A DNA stretch of 64,000 nucleotides from JAHECQ01 sp047638695 (GCA_047638695.1 JBLINY010000008.1:1-64000), one strand, 5' to 3'; positions 26,050-34,260 are shown, counted from the stretch's first letter. The notes: generated from the letters alone by a model not told the origin. Made by a program: numbers and translations.

Positions 26050-27210
26050 CTAAGGCTTCTTGGTGATACCAACAGCGGCTTCGCCGTTGGCCCAGTCCGG
26101 CCAGCGCTTCCGGCTCTTCTCTGCGAGCTTGTGCATCAGCGCAATCGCCCCCGGATCATCGTCGCCGGGACGAGTCTCGATGACGCCGTCGGTGATCATG
26201 GCATCGATGATGGCCCGGCCCAGATCGGTGCGGACGATGGTGAGCGTCCAGTCGGTCTCGTTACCGATTCCGCCGGTTGAGATATCAGCGTGCTCGGCCG
26301 CGAAGTCGGGGCAGTGGTTACAGCCCTCGCGGGTCCAGGCGTGACATTCCTTCAGGTTGATCTCGTGATAGTCGCCATTTTTCATCCACACCTGGAAGAC
26401 GCCCTTGATGTTCATCTTTACGATGTCTTCGCGGGCCAAGCCGTACTTGACTTCGAACAGTTCCTCGAACATCGCGTCGTCAAAGCTCTTCGAACACAGC
26501 AGACCAATGTTGAGCTTGATTGGCTTCGAGACTTTGCCGACCTTGCGGTGCCACATAACCGGGGCAATCGAGGTCTGGCAGCTCATACCAACCAGTGCCA
26601 GGTTCTCGAGGCCCTTCTCGCGAGCCTCGTCGTAAGCAATCGTGTTGGCCGAGTAGGTGTAGCGACTGCCGGATCCTGCCAGCACCTCTTCCTTGTTGGT
26701 CGCAACACCAGGTGTTGCCTTCCAACCACTGCCGCCCTCGAGCATCGAGACCAGCGCGCCGTCGATGACCTTGTTCTCGAGGCACCAGATCAGGATGGCC
26801 GACACGAGACCGCCATCCTGGCCCTTTTCGTAGACGCCATCGTCTTTGGCCCGCACCAAGAGGATGTCCTTGTAAATGCCAGACATCTCGTCGGCACCAC
26901 GTGTTCGGCCGAATAGGTGCTCGTCGGCCTCAGACTCCCAGTAGCGGAATCGAGGGCAAGCCCGGGTGCAGGAAGTGCAGCCCTTCTCGCCGTGGATGCA
27001 ATTGTCGGCACCGAGCTCGTCTTCGAGGTGGAACGGTTTGTAGGCACCGGGTTCGTGCTTGTACCCAATGACGTCGTGAGGACACGCGATCACACAGCCG
27101 GCGCAGCCGGTGCAAAGGCCCGAGGTGATGACCTCCTCGTGCAATTCTTTCCACTGGAAAGTCCAGCGTTCTTTCTTTGGCGCGGCTGGCGCAGTTGCAG
27201 TGTCGGTCAC
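26050..27210 (-). CDS. Coenzyme F420 hydrogenase/dehydrogenase beta-subunit (FrhB) family protein
   Basis: About 386 residues. The N-terminal part has a ferredoxin-type cluster (CTGCAGCVIACP) and a second Cys group (CIHGEKGCTSCTRACP). The body is the FrhB-type flavin domain, with GGLVSAILIWCLE, VGMSCQTS, LGLLCSK-like NIGLLCSKSFDD and CNHCPDF. FrhB-family proteins use FAD to pass electrons between F420 or ferredoxin and a partner. F420 is common in Actinomycetota. No hydrogenase subunits are nearby. I chose GTG 27210, because a start at 27258 would run into the lipoprotein gene. Confidence 0.82.
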   Translation of the reverse strand: MTDTATAPAAPKKERWTFQWKELHEEVITSGLCTGCAGCVIACPHDVIGYKHEPGAYKPFHLEDELGADNCIHGEKGCTSCTRACPRFRYWESEADEHLFGRTRGADEMSGIYKDILLVRAKDDGVYEKGQDGGLVSAILIWCLENKVIDGALVSMLEGGSGWKATPGVATNKEEVLAGSGSRYTYSANTIAYDEAREKGLENLALVGMSCQTSIAPVMWHRKVGKVSKPIKLNIGLLCSKSFDDAMFEELFEVKYGLAREDIVKMNIKGVFQVWMKNGDYHEINLKECHAWTREGCNHCPDFAAEHADISTGGIGNETDWTLTIVRTDLGRAIIDAMITDGVIETRPGDDDPGAIALMHKLAEKSRKRWPDWANGEAAVGITKKP

Positions 27211-27232
27211 ACTGAAAGCGTAGTGGTGAACG

Positions 27233-27562
27233 TCACAATTCGACCTCTTCGACCACACAGTCGGCGATCACCTGCGACAACTCATTGGGCAGACCTCCCG
27301 AACCTGCGACCCCTGTCACCAGCAGAAGCTCTTGCTCAATTTCGACGAATCGCTCGTAGGAGACCTCGCTCTGGAGATCGTCGAAGATGCACTGACAGAG
27401 CTTTATCTGCAGCAGCGTGTCGCCGCGGGGCTCGGTGCAGGCGGCCAGAAACTCGTTTCGATTCTGCTCGCTGTATTCGCTCTGGGGTTCAGCCCCGCAT
27501 GCCGCGAGCAGTAAAAGCACTGGGCACAACACCGCCAGCCACTCCCAGACTCGAACACGCAC
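27233..27562 (-). CDS. Small lipoprotein
   Basis: A 109-residue protein with a clear lipoprotein signal peptide (LLLLAAC). The mature part is acidic and has four further cysteines, two as LCQC; I do not recognise the family. The start is GTG 27562, seven bases after TACGGT (27575-27570), giving a leaderless mRNA. It ends 23 bases before the FrhB-like gene start and is probably co-transcribed. Confidence 0.65.
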   Translation of the reverse strand: MRVRVWEWLAVLCPVLLLLAACGAEPQSEYSEQNRNEFLAACTEPRGDTLLQIKLCQCIFDDLQSEVSYERFVEIEQELLLVTGVAGSGGLPNELSQVIADCVVEEVEL

Positions 27563-27608
27563 CTCGGTGACCGTAGTCCGTGCGCTGAACGACTCGGAGT
27601 CGTGTCTC

Positions 27609-27875
27609 TCAGGTGTCGTCCCGATGACGCCAGGCGTCCATCTCGATCACATCGGCGAGTTCTCGACCCTCAGCCAGTTGTTGCTCGAGCCGATCGAACG
27701 CCGCATCGGTGGCGGAGGCCGCCGTCAGGGCCGACCAAAGGTCACGCCGTGGCGCAGGGGCGATGCCGCCATCGCCCCTTAACAAACCGGCAAGGGTGGG
27801 TAGCCACACAACTTCGCCGTCAACAACAGCGAGGCGTGTGTTCGTGGTCTCGTCGAACGAGAAGCCATTCAGCAT
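27609..27875 (-). CDS. Hypothetical protein, 88 residues
   Basis: A short frame with plausible composition (LAVVDGEVVWLPTLAGLL, then an acidic helix-rich C-terminus). I do not recognise the family and it shows no signal or membrane segment. It lies in the gap between the uracil-DNA glycosylase and the small lipoprotein, on the same strand as both. Competing plus-strand frames look like shadows. Confidence 0.5.
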   Translation of the reverse strand: MLNGFSFDETTNTRLAVVDGEVVWLPTLAGLLRGDGGIAPAPRRDLWSALTAASATDAAFDRLEQQLAEGRELADVIEMDAWRHRDDT

Positions 27876-27893
27876 GACCCAGAGATCGACAAC

Positions 27894-27926
27894 TGAGGCG
27901 CCCGACTTGAGAGGCCAGACGCCTCA
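27894..27926. terminator. Inverted repeat, possible terminator
   Basis: TGAGGCG (27894-27900) pairs with CGCCTCA (27920-27926) around a 19-base loop, directly after the uracil-DNA glycosylase stop on the minus strand. A T-rich run follows only on the plus side, so direction is uncertain. Confidence 0.4.
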
Positions 27927-27935
27927 TTTCCTTGT

Positions 27936-28634
27936 TCATCCATCTCCAAGAAGAGCCAGCTCGCCCGCTCGACTGAAGACCGCATCGAGCATTTCTTCGG
28001 TAAGCCGACCGGTAAAGGTGTTCTGCTGGCTCACGTGATAACTGGACAAAATGGTCCCAACACCGGGAACTTCAACTTCGACACCGTGGCCGAAGGCTGG
28101 CCGGGGCTTCACCCCCAAGTAGCTACACAGCGCCTGGTAGGCGAAGGCCCCAAGCGCTATGAAAACTCGCCCGTCGAGCACTTCGAGCTCACGGTCGAGG
28201 AAGGGGCGACAGGTGTCACGTTCGGCGGGGGTTGGCTTGTTTGCGGGCGGCGCACATTTCACAGGCGACGTCACATAGGCCCCGGCAAGTACCAGACCGT
28301 CGTCGATGTCAACACTCTCGGGCTGATTGGCGAATCCGGCTCGGAACATGGCCCGATAGAGCCAATCGCCTGACCGATCACCGGTGAACATCCGACCGGT
28401 GCGGTTTGCCCCGTGGGCGGCGGGAGCCAGACCCATCACCACCACACGGGCATGAGGATCGCCGAACCCGGGAACACCACGACCCCAATAGTCCCAGTCG
28501 ACGTACGCGGCTCGCTTCTCGCGCGCTACCTCTTCGCGCCATTCGACCAGCCGGGGGCATGCCCGACAACCACCGACATCAGACGCGACCAGTTGCAGCG
28601 CCGATGTCTTCGCCTGCTCATCCCGGGATGCCAC
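27936..28634 (-). CDS. Type-5 uracil-DNA glycosylase (UDGb family)
   Basis: A ~232-residue Fe-S uracil-DNA glycosylase. Seen: CRACPRLVEWRE (first cluster cysteines), GLAPAAHGANRTGRMFTGD (the family-5 motif A, without the polar catalytic residue of other families), APPANKPTPAERDTC with another cluster Cys, and SYHVSQQNTFTGR (motif B). It removes uracil and some deaminated purines from DNA. I chose GTG 28634; the longer frame to 28931 overlaps the divergent phosphatase gene and its N-terminus is low-complexity. The start codon is uncertain. Confidence 0.85.
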   Translation of the reverse strand: MASRDEQAKTSALQLVASDVGGCRACPRLVEWREEVAREKRAAYVDWDYWGRGVPGFGDPHARVVVMGLAPAAHGANRTGRMFTGDRSGDWLYRAMFRAGFANQPESVDIDDGLVLAGAYVTSPVKCAPPANKPTPAERDTCRPFLDRELEVLDGRVFIALGAFAYQALCSYLGVKPRPAFGHGVEVEVPGVGTILSSYHVSQQNTFTGRLTEEMLDAVFSRAGELALLGDG

Positions 28635-28663
28635 GGGCCCGACGGTAGATACGGTGGGAGTCA

Positions 28664-29356
28664 ATGGCACGTTCGACGACAACCTCCAAGAAGCCCAGGA
28701 AGTCGAAGAAGGCAAGCGAGACGCCGAAACCGACGACCGTTTTGCTCGTGCGCCATGGCCGCACGCCAACCACCGGCAAGGTGCTCCCTGGCCGCGCTCC
28801 CGGCCTTCACCTGGGCGACGAGGGCAAGGCCCAGGCCCAACGGGCGGCCGACCGCATCGCTGCCCTCGGCGAGGGAAAGATCGCCGCGGTCTACGCATCT
28901 CCGATGGAACGAGCCCGTGAGACGGCTGCACCGATCGCCAAGGCCACCGGCCTTCGAGTGCGTCAAAACAAGGGTCTCATCGAAGCTGACTTCGGCGAGT
29001 GGACCGGCCGCAACCTCAGCGATCTCTACAAGTTGAAGGAATGGGAGCAGGTTCAGAAGTACCCCAGCGGTTTCCGTTTCCCCGGAGGCGAGTCGTTCAC
29101 CGAAATGCAGACTCGCATGTGCAACGCCATTCACGAATTGGTTGGCCAGCACCCAGGGCAGACCATCGTGTGTACGTCCCACGCCGACACCATCAAGGCA
29201 GCGGTCGCCGAAGCAATGGGCACCCACCTCGATCAATTTCAACGGATCGTGATCGGGCCGTGCTCGATCACCGCCATCACCTACACCTTTACCGGGCCCA
29301 TCGTTTTGGCGGTTAACTCCATGGGCGACGATCTCACAAACCTCGTTCCGAGCTGA
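28664..29356 (+). CDS. Histidine phosphatase (MSMEG_4193-type phosphomutase family)
   Basis: A 230-residue histidine-phosphatase-superfamily protein: LLVRHGRT with the catalytic His, GLHLGDEGKAQAQ, SPMERARETA, GEWTGRNL and CTSHADTIKA with the second His. The N-terminal ~25 residues are lysine-rich. It is followed by DUF3090 and an SCO1664-like kinase, an order conserved in Actinomycetota. TACGGT (28650-28655) lies eight bases before the ATG, and GGGAG is also present, so both leaderless and SD starts are possible. The substrate is unknown. Confidence 0.87.
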   Translation: MARSTTTSKKPRKSKKASETPKPTTVLLVRHGRTPTTGKVLPGRAPGLHLGDEGKAQAQRAADRIAALGEGKIAAVYASPMERARETAAPIAKATGLRVRQNKGLIEADFGEWTGRNLSDLYKLKEWEQVQKYPSGFRFPGGESFTEMQTRMCNAIHELVGQHPGQTIVCTSHADTIKAAVAEAMGTHLDQFQRIVIGPCSITAITYTFTGPIVLAVNSMGDDLTNLVPS

Positions 29357-29371
29357 TCGCCCTCCACACCC

Positions 29372-29887
29372 ATGACGACGTCCTTCGAGTTCAACGACCC
29401 AAACCACTTCACCACTGGCGCTATCGGCGAGCCCGGAGCGCGCGTCTTCTATCTCCAGGCCGGCGACCTCACCGGGCACGTTTCGCTGAAGCTCGAGAAG
29501 CAGCAGGTCCTTGCCCTCGCTCAATTCCTGCGCAGCGTGCTCGACGATCTTCCTGCTCCTCCTCCCGATCTAAAGCCGGCCGAGCTGTTGCAGCCGATCG
29601 ATGCCGAGTGGATTGTCGGCCAGATTGCCGTCGGGGTCGACGAGGCCGACGCTGAAATCGTGGTCATGGTGGAAGAAGCAGTGCCGTTTGACGAAGACGA
29701 GGACGACACCGACGACTTCCTCGCCGATGTCACCGCCGGCCAAACCCTGCGCGTGCAGCTGAATGCCGCATTGGCCGCAGCCTTCGTAGCCAAGGCTGAT
29801 GCCCTCATGGAAAACAGTCGACCTCCATGCCGATTGTGCGGCCAGCCGGAAGATCCTGTCGGCCATGCCTGCCCCCGTCTGAACTGA
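29372..29887 (+). CDS. DUF3090 family protein
   Basis: A 171-residue protein of the actinobacterial DUF3090 family: FEFNDPNHFTTGAIGEPG at the start, AGDLTGHVSLKLEKQQV, an acidic middle, and a C-terminal CRLCGQP...HACP element that looks like a zinc site. Its function is unknown. Its fixed place between the phosphatase and the SCO1664-like kinase suggests that the three act together, perhaps in a phosphorylation/dephosphorylation pair (inference). Confidence 0.9.
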   Translation: MTTSFEFNDPNHFTTGAIGEPGARVFYLQAGDLTGHVSLKLEKQQVLALAQFLRSVLDDLPAPPPDLKPAELLQPIDAEWIVGQIAVGVDEADAEIVVMVEEAVPFDEDEDDTDDFLADVTAGQTLRVQLNAALAAAFVAKADALMENSRPPCRLCGQPEDPVGHACPRLN

Positions 29888-29894
29888 GCATCTG

Positions 29895-30668
29895 GTGTCC
29901 GAGTCGCGACCCATCGAGCACACGGCGCCGGACGACGCTGCCTTCGCTCACGACGCCGAAACCCTGGTCGAGCTGTTCGAATCGGGCGAGATCGAGGTGG
30001 AGGGTCGTATGCCCAACAGCTCGAACACCACCCTGCTGGTGACCGTCACCGGCTACGCGGCCAGCGGCGACAAGATCACGGCCCAAGGGATCTACAAGCC
30101 GGGTGACGGTGAACGACCGCTCTGGGACTTCCCACCCGACCTCTACAAGCGCGAAGTGGCTATGTATCGGTTGGCTGCGGCCCTCGGGATGTCGGTAATT
30201 CCGGCGACCACGATCGGCGTTGGCCCGCTCGGCGAGGGTTCGATCCAAGCGTTCGTCAACGCCGACTTCAGCCAGCACTACTTCACCATGTACGAAGACG
30301 GCGTCGCCGTCGACGATCTTCGCCAGCTCGGCCTGCTCGATCTCATAGCCAACAACACCGATCGCAAGTCGGGTCACTGCTTGTTGGGCCGCGATGGTCG
30401 GTCCTACGGCATCGACCACGGTTTGGCGTTCCATCACGAATGGAAGCTGCGCACCGTCATTTGGGACTTCATCGGCGAACCAATCCCCGACGCAGACCTT
30501 GAAGCCATCCAACGCTTCGTCGACAGCGGCCCACCCGTTGAGCTGAGCTGCCTGCTCAACACCCTTGAGGTCGATGCAATGATGACCCGAGCCCAGGCCG
30601 TCCTCAACGAAGGTCTGTTCCCCGACGATGACTCCGGCGGCCACCGCTGGCCCTGGCCTCTCGTCTAA
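29895..30668 (+). CDS. SCO1664-family (PI3/4-kinase-like) protein
   Basis: A 257-residue protein of the SCO1664 family, with a distant protein/lipid-kinase fold: GRMPNSSNTTLLV, KPGDGERPLWDFPPDLYKRE, a DLIANNTDRKSGHCL catalytic-loop-like segment and GIDHGLAFH with a metal Asp. The start is GTG 29895, seven bases after the DUF3090 stop. Third gene of the conserved trio. Enzymatic activity and substrate are not known to me. Confidence 0.87.
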   Translation: MSESRPIEHTAPDDAAFAHDAETLVELFESGEIEVEGRMPNSSNTTLLVTVTGYAASGDKITAQGIYKPGDGERPLWDFPPDLYKREVAMYRLAAALGMSVIPATTIGVGPLGEGSIQAFVNADFSQHYFTMYEDGVAVDDLRQLGLLDLIANNTDRKSGHCLLGRDGRSYGIDHGLAFHHEWKLRTVIWDFIGEPIPDADLEAIQRFVDSGPPVELSCLLNTLEVDAMMTRAQAVLNEGLFPDDDSGGHRWPWPLV

Positions 30669-30684
30669 TCACGCTTGGACTTGG

Positions 30685-30975
30685 TTAGCCGCCGACGATG
30701 ATGCGACGACGGGGCGTTGCCCGGCTTGGGCGGGTGGGTTTGTCGGCGAGTCCGACACCTGCGGCGAGCCCGGCCTCGTCGGTTTTACGGGCGGCCGATG
30801 CCAACCGTTGCCTTGGTTTCACCGGCGACGGTCGGTGGCCCCGTTGTCTCACCCGACCTCTGCGACGCGACCGCCGACGAGAAAGACGCGTCCGAAACCC
30901 GAAGCCCAAAAAATGGAGCAGCTCCGAGCCAAGGAATGCGGTGGCGCCGACCGCTAAGCCGAGATAAGTGGTCAT
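30685..30975 (-). CDS. Possible small single-pass membrane protein
   Basis: A ~96-residue frame with one convincing hydrophobic helix at the N-terminus (YLGLAVGATAFLGSELLHF) followed by a very Arg-rich tail. It fills an otherwise empty 380-base gap between convergent genes. Plus-strand frames over the same stretch show no protein-like pattern. No homologue comes to mind and the basic tail could be a chance translation, so support is limited. Confidence 0.4.
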   Translation of the reverse strand: MTTYLGLAVGATAFLGSELLHFLGFGFRTRLSRRRSRRRGRVRQRGHRPSPVKPRQRLASAARKTDEAGLAAGVGLADKPTRPSRATPRRRIIVGG

Positions 30976-30987
30976 CACTCTTACTAG

Positions 30988-31016
30988 GATCGACGGCGTC
31001 GCCGTTGATCTTTATA
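30988..31016 (+). terminator. Hairpin followed by TTTATA
   Basis: GATCGACGG (30988-30996) pairs with CCGTTGATC (31002-31010) including one G-U pair, loop CGTCG, followed by TTTATA. It points in the plus direction, ~320 bases after the SCO1664-like gene, and lies just beyond the 3' end of the convergent PEP-mutase-family gene. Confidence 0.5.
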
Positions 31017-31048
31017 GGTGAACCCCCTCGCCTACTGAGTTGTACGAA

Positions 31049-31858
31049 TCAGTTCGGCTCGCCGAACGCGGCGACGACGTCGGAGCCGCTGAGGAAATCG
31101 TCGGTGAAGCCGTACGTTCCGGTTTCAAGAAGTTCGCGGCCAGCGGCGGCTAACGCGCCATGGACGGAGCGGGCGATAGCCGAACCAGTCGACACCCGTC
31201 GCACACCAACAGATGCCAGCTCAGGCACGGTCGGACACGTCGGCATCGTCAGTACGTTCAGGGGCGCTCCAACCTCGGAGACAACTCGTTGGATCTGTTG
31301 CAGCTCGGTCAGCCCAGGGGCGTAAACACACTCGGCGCCTGCCGCTACGAAGGCCCGCAGTCGGGCAATGGTGTCGTCCAGATCAGTGACTCCGTACAGG
31401 TGATTTTCGGTGCGGGCCGTAAGCACCAGGCCGGAAGTCTTGGCCCCCTCGGCTGCCGCCGCCACCCGATCGGTGGCTAGCTCGATCGGATCGATCGCTT
31501 TGGTCGCCGGGTTGTAGTCCTCGATCGAAAAGCCGGCGGCACCGGTGTCGCCCAGTCGCACGACGTTGGCCGTGACTTCCGAGGTCGTCTCGCCAAAGCA
31601 GCGTTCGCTGTCAAGGTTCAGGGGAACACCAAGGACCGCTACGAGCTCTTCGGCGTGGGCCAGAACTTCGGCGAGGGTGATGTTCTGGTCGTAGCGACCT
31701 TTCGACGCAGCGTGCCCTGCACTGGTCGTGGCCAGAGCTTCGAAGCCGAGCGATTCGAGAATGCGGGCCGAACCAACATCCCACGGATTGGGAAGGACGA
31801 ACGTACCTTCGGTGTGCAGCTGCCGGAACCGGTCGGTCATGGTCATGGTCATGGTCAT
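31049..31858 (-). CDS. Isocitrate lyase/PEP mutase-family protein
   Basis: A ~269-residue TIM-barrel protein of the PEP mutase/isocitrate lyase superfamily: FVLPNPWDVGSARILESLGF, ATTSAGHAASKGR, LNLDSERCFG (metal-binding part), GFSIEDYN and LTARTENHL. The KKCGH-type catalytic Cys motif of isocitrate lyase is absent, as in many family members whose reaction is unknown. Four ATGs lie in tandem (31858, 31852, 31846, 31840). GAGG just upstream is best spaced for the second. Neighbours give no hint of substrate. Confidence 0.83.
   Translation of the reverse strand: MTMTMTMTDRFRQLHTEGTFVLPNPWDVGSARILESLGFEALATTSAGHAASKGRYDQNITLAEVLAHAEELVAVLGVPLNLDSERCFGETTSEVTANVVRLGDTGAAGFSIEDYNPATKAIDPIELATDRVAAAAEGAKTSGLVLTARTENHLYGVTDLDDTIARLRAFVAAGAECVYAPGLTELQQIQRVVSEVGAPLNVLTMPTCPTVPELASVGVRRVSTGSAIARSVHGALAAAGRELLETGTYGFTDDFLSGSDVVAAFGEPN
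31835..31858. repeat. 6-bp tandem repeat giving four serial start codons
   Basis: Four copies of GGTCAT at 31835-31858; on the minus strand they read ATGACC four times (Met-Thr repeats) at the very 5' end of the PEP-mutase-family gene. Confidence 0.9.
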
Positions 31859-31879
31859 GGCCTCATCATCGCAGGCTGT

Positions 31880-32440
31880 TTAGTCGACGACCGTCGTATC
31901 TCCGACGAGGGTCGCGAAGTCAACAAGGGTGTGGGGCCGCAACCGTCGACGCGTCGCAGCATCAGCTTTGTCAACCATGGCAGCCACGCCAGCGAGCGTG
32001 GCTCCCGCTTGCTCGATCACGGCGACCAGGGCGTCCACGGTCGAGCCGGTGCTGAGCCAGTCGTCGACAATGAGTACGACGTCGTTGTCGACCAAGTCGA
32101 AAGAGCGCGCTTGGAAGTGTTCGGGCTCTCCTCGCCAGTTGGGTTGGGAGTCGAGTCGGATGTCGGCGCCCGGGTGGTTGCGGCCTTCTTTACGAACCAA
32201 CACAAGACCAGCACCAAGTTCGGCGGCGACAAGGGCCCCGAAGATGGGGCCCCTCGCTTCCGGTGCCATCACTTTGGTAACGCCGTTGCCTCGGAACGGC
32301 TGGGCCAGCGCCGGCCCAAGAAGAGCAAGCAGGTCGGGTTGCCGCAGCACGCCGGCCACATCGGGATGTCCGTTGACCAGAGGGAAGTCGGCCAATAATC
32401 GTTGTCGCGCCCATTCACAATCCGTTGGTTCGCCGGTCAT
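31880..32440 (-). CDS. Adenine-phosphoribosyltransferase-like protein
   Basis: A 186-residue type I phosphoribosyltransferase: VMAPEARGPIFGALVAAELG in the N-terminal half, LVLVRKEGR, and the PRPP-binding loop VLIVDDWLSTGSTVDAL. The loop differs slightly from classical Apt, so hypoxanthine, xanthine or another base is possible. It would salvage free purines, which fits a genome with a purine catabolic operon, but it is 20 kb away. ATG 32440 lies nine bases after TAGCGT (32455-32450). Confidence 0.8.
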   Translation of the reverse strand: MTGEPTDCEWARQRLLADFPLVNGHPDVAGVLRQPDLLALLGPALAQPFRGNGVTKVMAPEARGPIFGALVAAELGAGLVLVRKEGRNHPGADIRLDSQPNWRGEPEHFQARSFDLVDNDVVLIVDDWLSTGSTVDALVAVIEQAGATLAGVAAMVDKADAATRRRLRPHTLVDFATLVGDTTVVD

Positions 32441-32478
32441 ATGACCGTGACGCTAATGGCCCGGTAGCGTGCGGCTTG

Positions 32479-32640
32479 ATGACAAGCGAGGACCTACACC
32501 GGCCAGAAGGCCGAGCAGTTCAGCCAGAAGGCCGAGCAGCCAAGCCCCCACCTCCGTCGTGGCCCCGCAGTTTGGCGCCACTGGCGGTTATCTTTGCCAT
32601 CTCGCTCGCCATCGTCCTCATCGCCCTCGCGTTCCGATAG
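32479..32640 (+). CDS. Short single-pass membrane protein, in frame with the next gene
   Basis: A 53-residue frame: Pro-rich cytoplasmic part containing a duplicated 9-residue-scale segment (RPEGRAVQPEGRA), then one transmembrane helix (LAVIFAISLAIVLIALAF), then TAG. The next frame (DUF4214, GTG 32644) is in the same phase one codon later, so both could be parts of one anchored protein split by the stop. TAGCGT (32465-32470) lies eight bases before the ATG, consistent with a leaderless promoter. Confidence 0.55.
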   Translation: MTSEDLHRPEGRAVQPEGRAAKPPPPSWPRSLAPLAVIFAISLAIVLIALAFR

Positions 32641-32643
32641 CAA

Positions 32644-33378
32644 GTGGGAGCGACAGCATCCCCTCCTGATGACCCGGCCCATTGGGTGCAGCGCCGCCAA
32701 CAGGGAGCGGGCCTGGGCGACATGGTCGCCTTCTTCAGTAGCTCGCCCGAGTTCCAAACCAGCTTCGGTTCGATGATGGGAGCTTCAACCGGCGAATGGG
32801 TCGAGTTCATGTATGAGCAAGTGCTCGAACGAGAATCAGATCCGGGAGTCCGGGCCTACTGGATCGATCGGGTCGACACCGGCGGAGCCACGAAGGAAGA
32901 CCTCATCATTCACTTCTCAGAGAGTCTCGAGTTTCAGGTGGCCACCGGCACCGGCTTGGCCGGCCTACTAGATCGGGTCGAGAAGTCCGAAGCGACTTAT
33001 GCCGCCCTCGGCAATGACTACGACTTCCGGTGGGACACCGTGTCGTACTGGGGAAGAACGACGACTGGGTTCGAGGTGCGAGACGGCATCGTGGTGAAGC
33101 CCTGGTACGAATCGCTTTTCTCCGGCTCCCGGATCATCGAATCCTGGGTAGAGCAGGGGCCAGAGATTGGATCGCACGATGCCGGCATCGATCCCATCAC
33201 CGTGCCGGGGGTGCATACCGAGTGCCGCGAGCTACTGGCGCCCATCGACCCCTTCCGATTCGAGTTGGCCATCGAAACCACGGCCGATGGACGACTCATC
33301 GACTGTGGTGGCTACAACTGGTACATCGCCGATGCGCCTCACTACTTCGTGAGCATCCACGACTACGAGCAGCGCTAG
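32644..33378 (+). CDS. DUF4214-domain protein, N-terminus apparently broken
   Basis: A 244-residue frame from GTG 32644. Residues ~45-100 are a full DUF4214 repeat (EFMYEQVLERESDPGVRAYW, then FSESLEFQ). Residues 8-40 match only the second half of another such repeat (DDPAHWVQRR, then FFSSSPEF), so the front of that repeat is missing. The C-terminal ~130 residues end in a cysteine-containing secreted-looking domain that I do not recognise. DUF4214 is common in extracellular and S-layer-type proteins. The lost N-terminus and the in-frame TAG just upstream suggest a disrupted gene or a read-through arrangement. Confidence 0.6.
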   Translation: MGATASPPDDPAHWVQRRQQGAGLGDMVAFFSSSPEFQTSFGSMMGASTGEWVEFMYEQVLERESDPGVRAYWIDRVDTGGATKEDLIIHFSESLEFQVATGTGLAGLLDRVEKSEATYAALGNDYDFRWDTVSYWGRTTTGFEVRDGIVVKPWYESLFSGSRIIESWVEQGPEIGSHDAGIDPITVPGVHTECRELLAPIDPFRFELAIETTADGRLIDCGGYNWYIADAPHYFVSIHDYEQR

Positions 33379-33391
33379 GCGTCAACGAAGG

Positions 33392-33850
33392 CTACCCAAC
33401 TGGGGCTTGGCGGGGGCTGGCCTCGGACCGCACCGTAATCACGAACGGTTCACCCAACGTGAAAAGCCGTAGCAAGGTCAGTGGCACCTCGCCTTCGATC
33501 ACGACAACCACGGTGTCTTGGTCGGCCATCACCGATCCACCGGTCAACGATCGATCGTCGGTCTGCGAGACCACGCTGGCGACAGCTACATCGTGCGCCA
33601 GCGTCGGGTCGAGCACCAGCGCTCCGGTCTGTCGATACACGGCGATGTCTAGGCCGTTCGCCCCGGCGGCCGCACCTGCATCAGCTACCTCGGCCAACAC
33701 CCGTCGTTCACTGAAGGCCCTCCAGAGATCGAGGCTGATGCCGCCAACGAACAGCAGCACCAGCACCAGACCCAACCCGAACAGCGTGACCGAGCCGCGC
33801 TCGCATCGAGCTCCGCTGCGTGGGGTGGCCCTACATCGTGAGATCTTCAT
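33392..33850 (-). CDS. TadG/Rv3654c-like pilus-locus protein
   Basis: A 152-residue protein with one N-terminal helix after CERGS (SVTLFGLGLVLVLLFVGG) and a ~110-residue outer part (VLAEVADAGAAAGANGLD). This is the arrangement of the short TadG-like proteins at the end of actinobacterial Tad loci (Rv3654c type). ATG 33850 overlaps the previous stop (ATGA). Last gene of the pilus operon. Confidence 0.7.
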   Translation of the reverse strand: MKISRCRATPRSGARCERGSVTLFGLGLVLVLLFVGGISLDLWRAFSERRVLAEVADAGAAAGANGLDIAVYRQTGALVLDPTLAHDVAVASVVSQTDDRSLTGGSVMADQDTVVVVIEGEVPLTLLRLFTLGEPFVITVRSEASPRQAPVG

Positions 33851-34260
33851 CGGCTGAAGGCTCCATAGTCGGGCGCACGCTCGGTGTGTTCCGCGGTCCA
33901 CGATCGAGCGCCGAGCCGGCCGAGCACCGGCAGGTTTCCGCCGGGCAGTTCAACCGTCACCCGCACCGTCAGCGATTCACCGGGGGCGACATCAGGAACC
34001 AACTCGAGATGAAGCGATCCCGGCGGCAACTCATAGGCCACCTCTTGCTGACGAACAAGGGCAGCAACATCTGGTCGCACGGGACCGGAAACAACCACCA
34101 GACGAGCTACCTCAGCCGCGGTGTCACGGGCCGCTGTTTGACGCTCGACCCACGTTGGCAATGTCAAGATCAACAATCCGAACGGAAGTAATAGGAGACC
34201 GAGCACGAGCGGAAGTTCGACAATCGCACTCCCCCGTTCAGACCGAACACGTCCGCTCAT
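33847..34260 (-). CDS. TadE-like pseudopilin
   Basis: A 137-residue protein: SERGS followed by AIVELPLVLGLLLLPFGLLI, i.e. a prepilin-type hydrophobic helix with Glu five residues after Gly, typical of TadE. The rest (ERQTAARDTAAEVAR and a beta-rich C-terminus) would face outward. The start overlaps the stop of the upstream gene (ATGA). Confidence 0.78.
   Translation of the reverse strand: MSGRVRSERGSAIVELPLVLGLLLLPFGLLILTLPTWVERQTAARDTAAEVARLVVVSGPVRPDVAALVRQQEVAYELPPGSLHLELVPDVAPGESLTVRVTVELPGGNLPVLGRLGARSWTAEHTERAPDYGAFSR

Noticed and set aside
30698..30967. Plus-strand 89-codon frame after the SCO1664-like gene
   Set aside because: Very Arg-rich with no hydrophobic or domain pattern; the minus-strand frame with a membrane helix is more protein-like.
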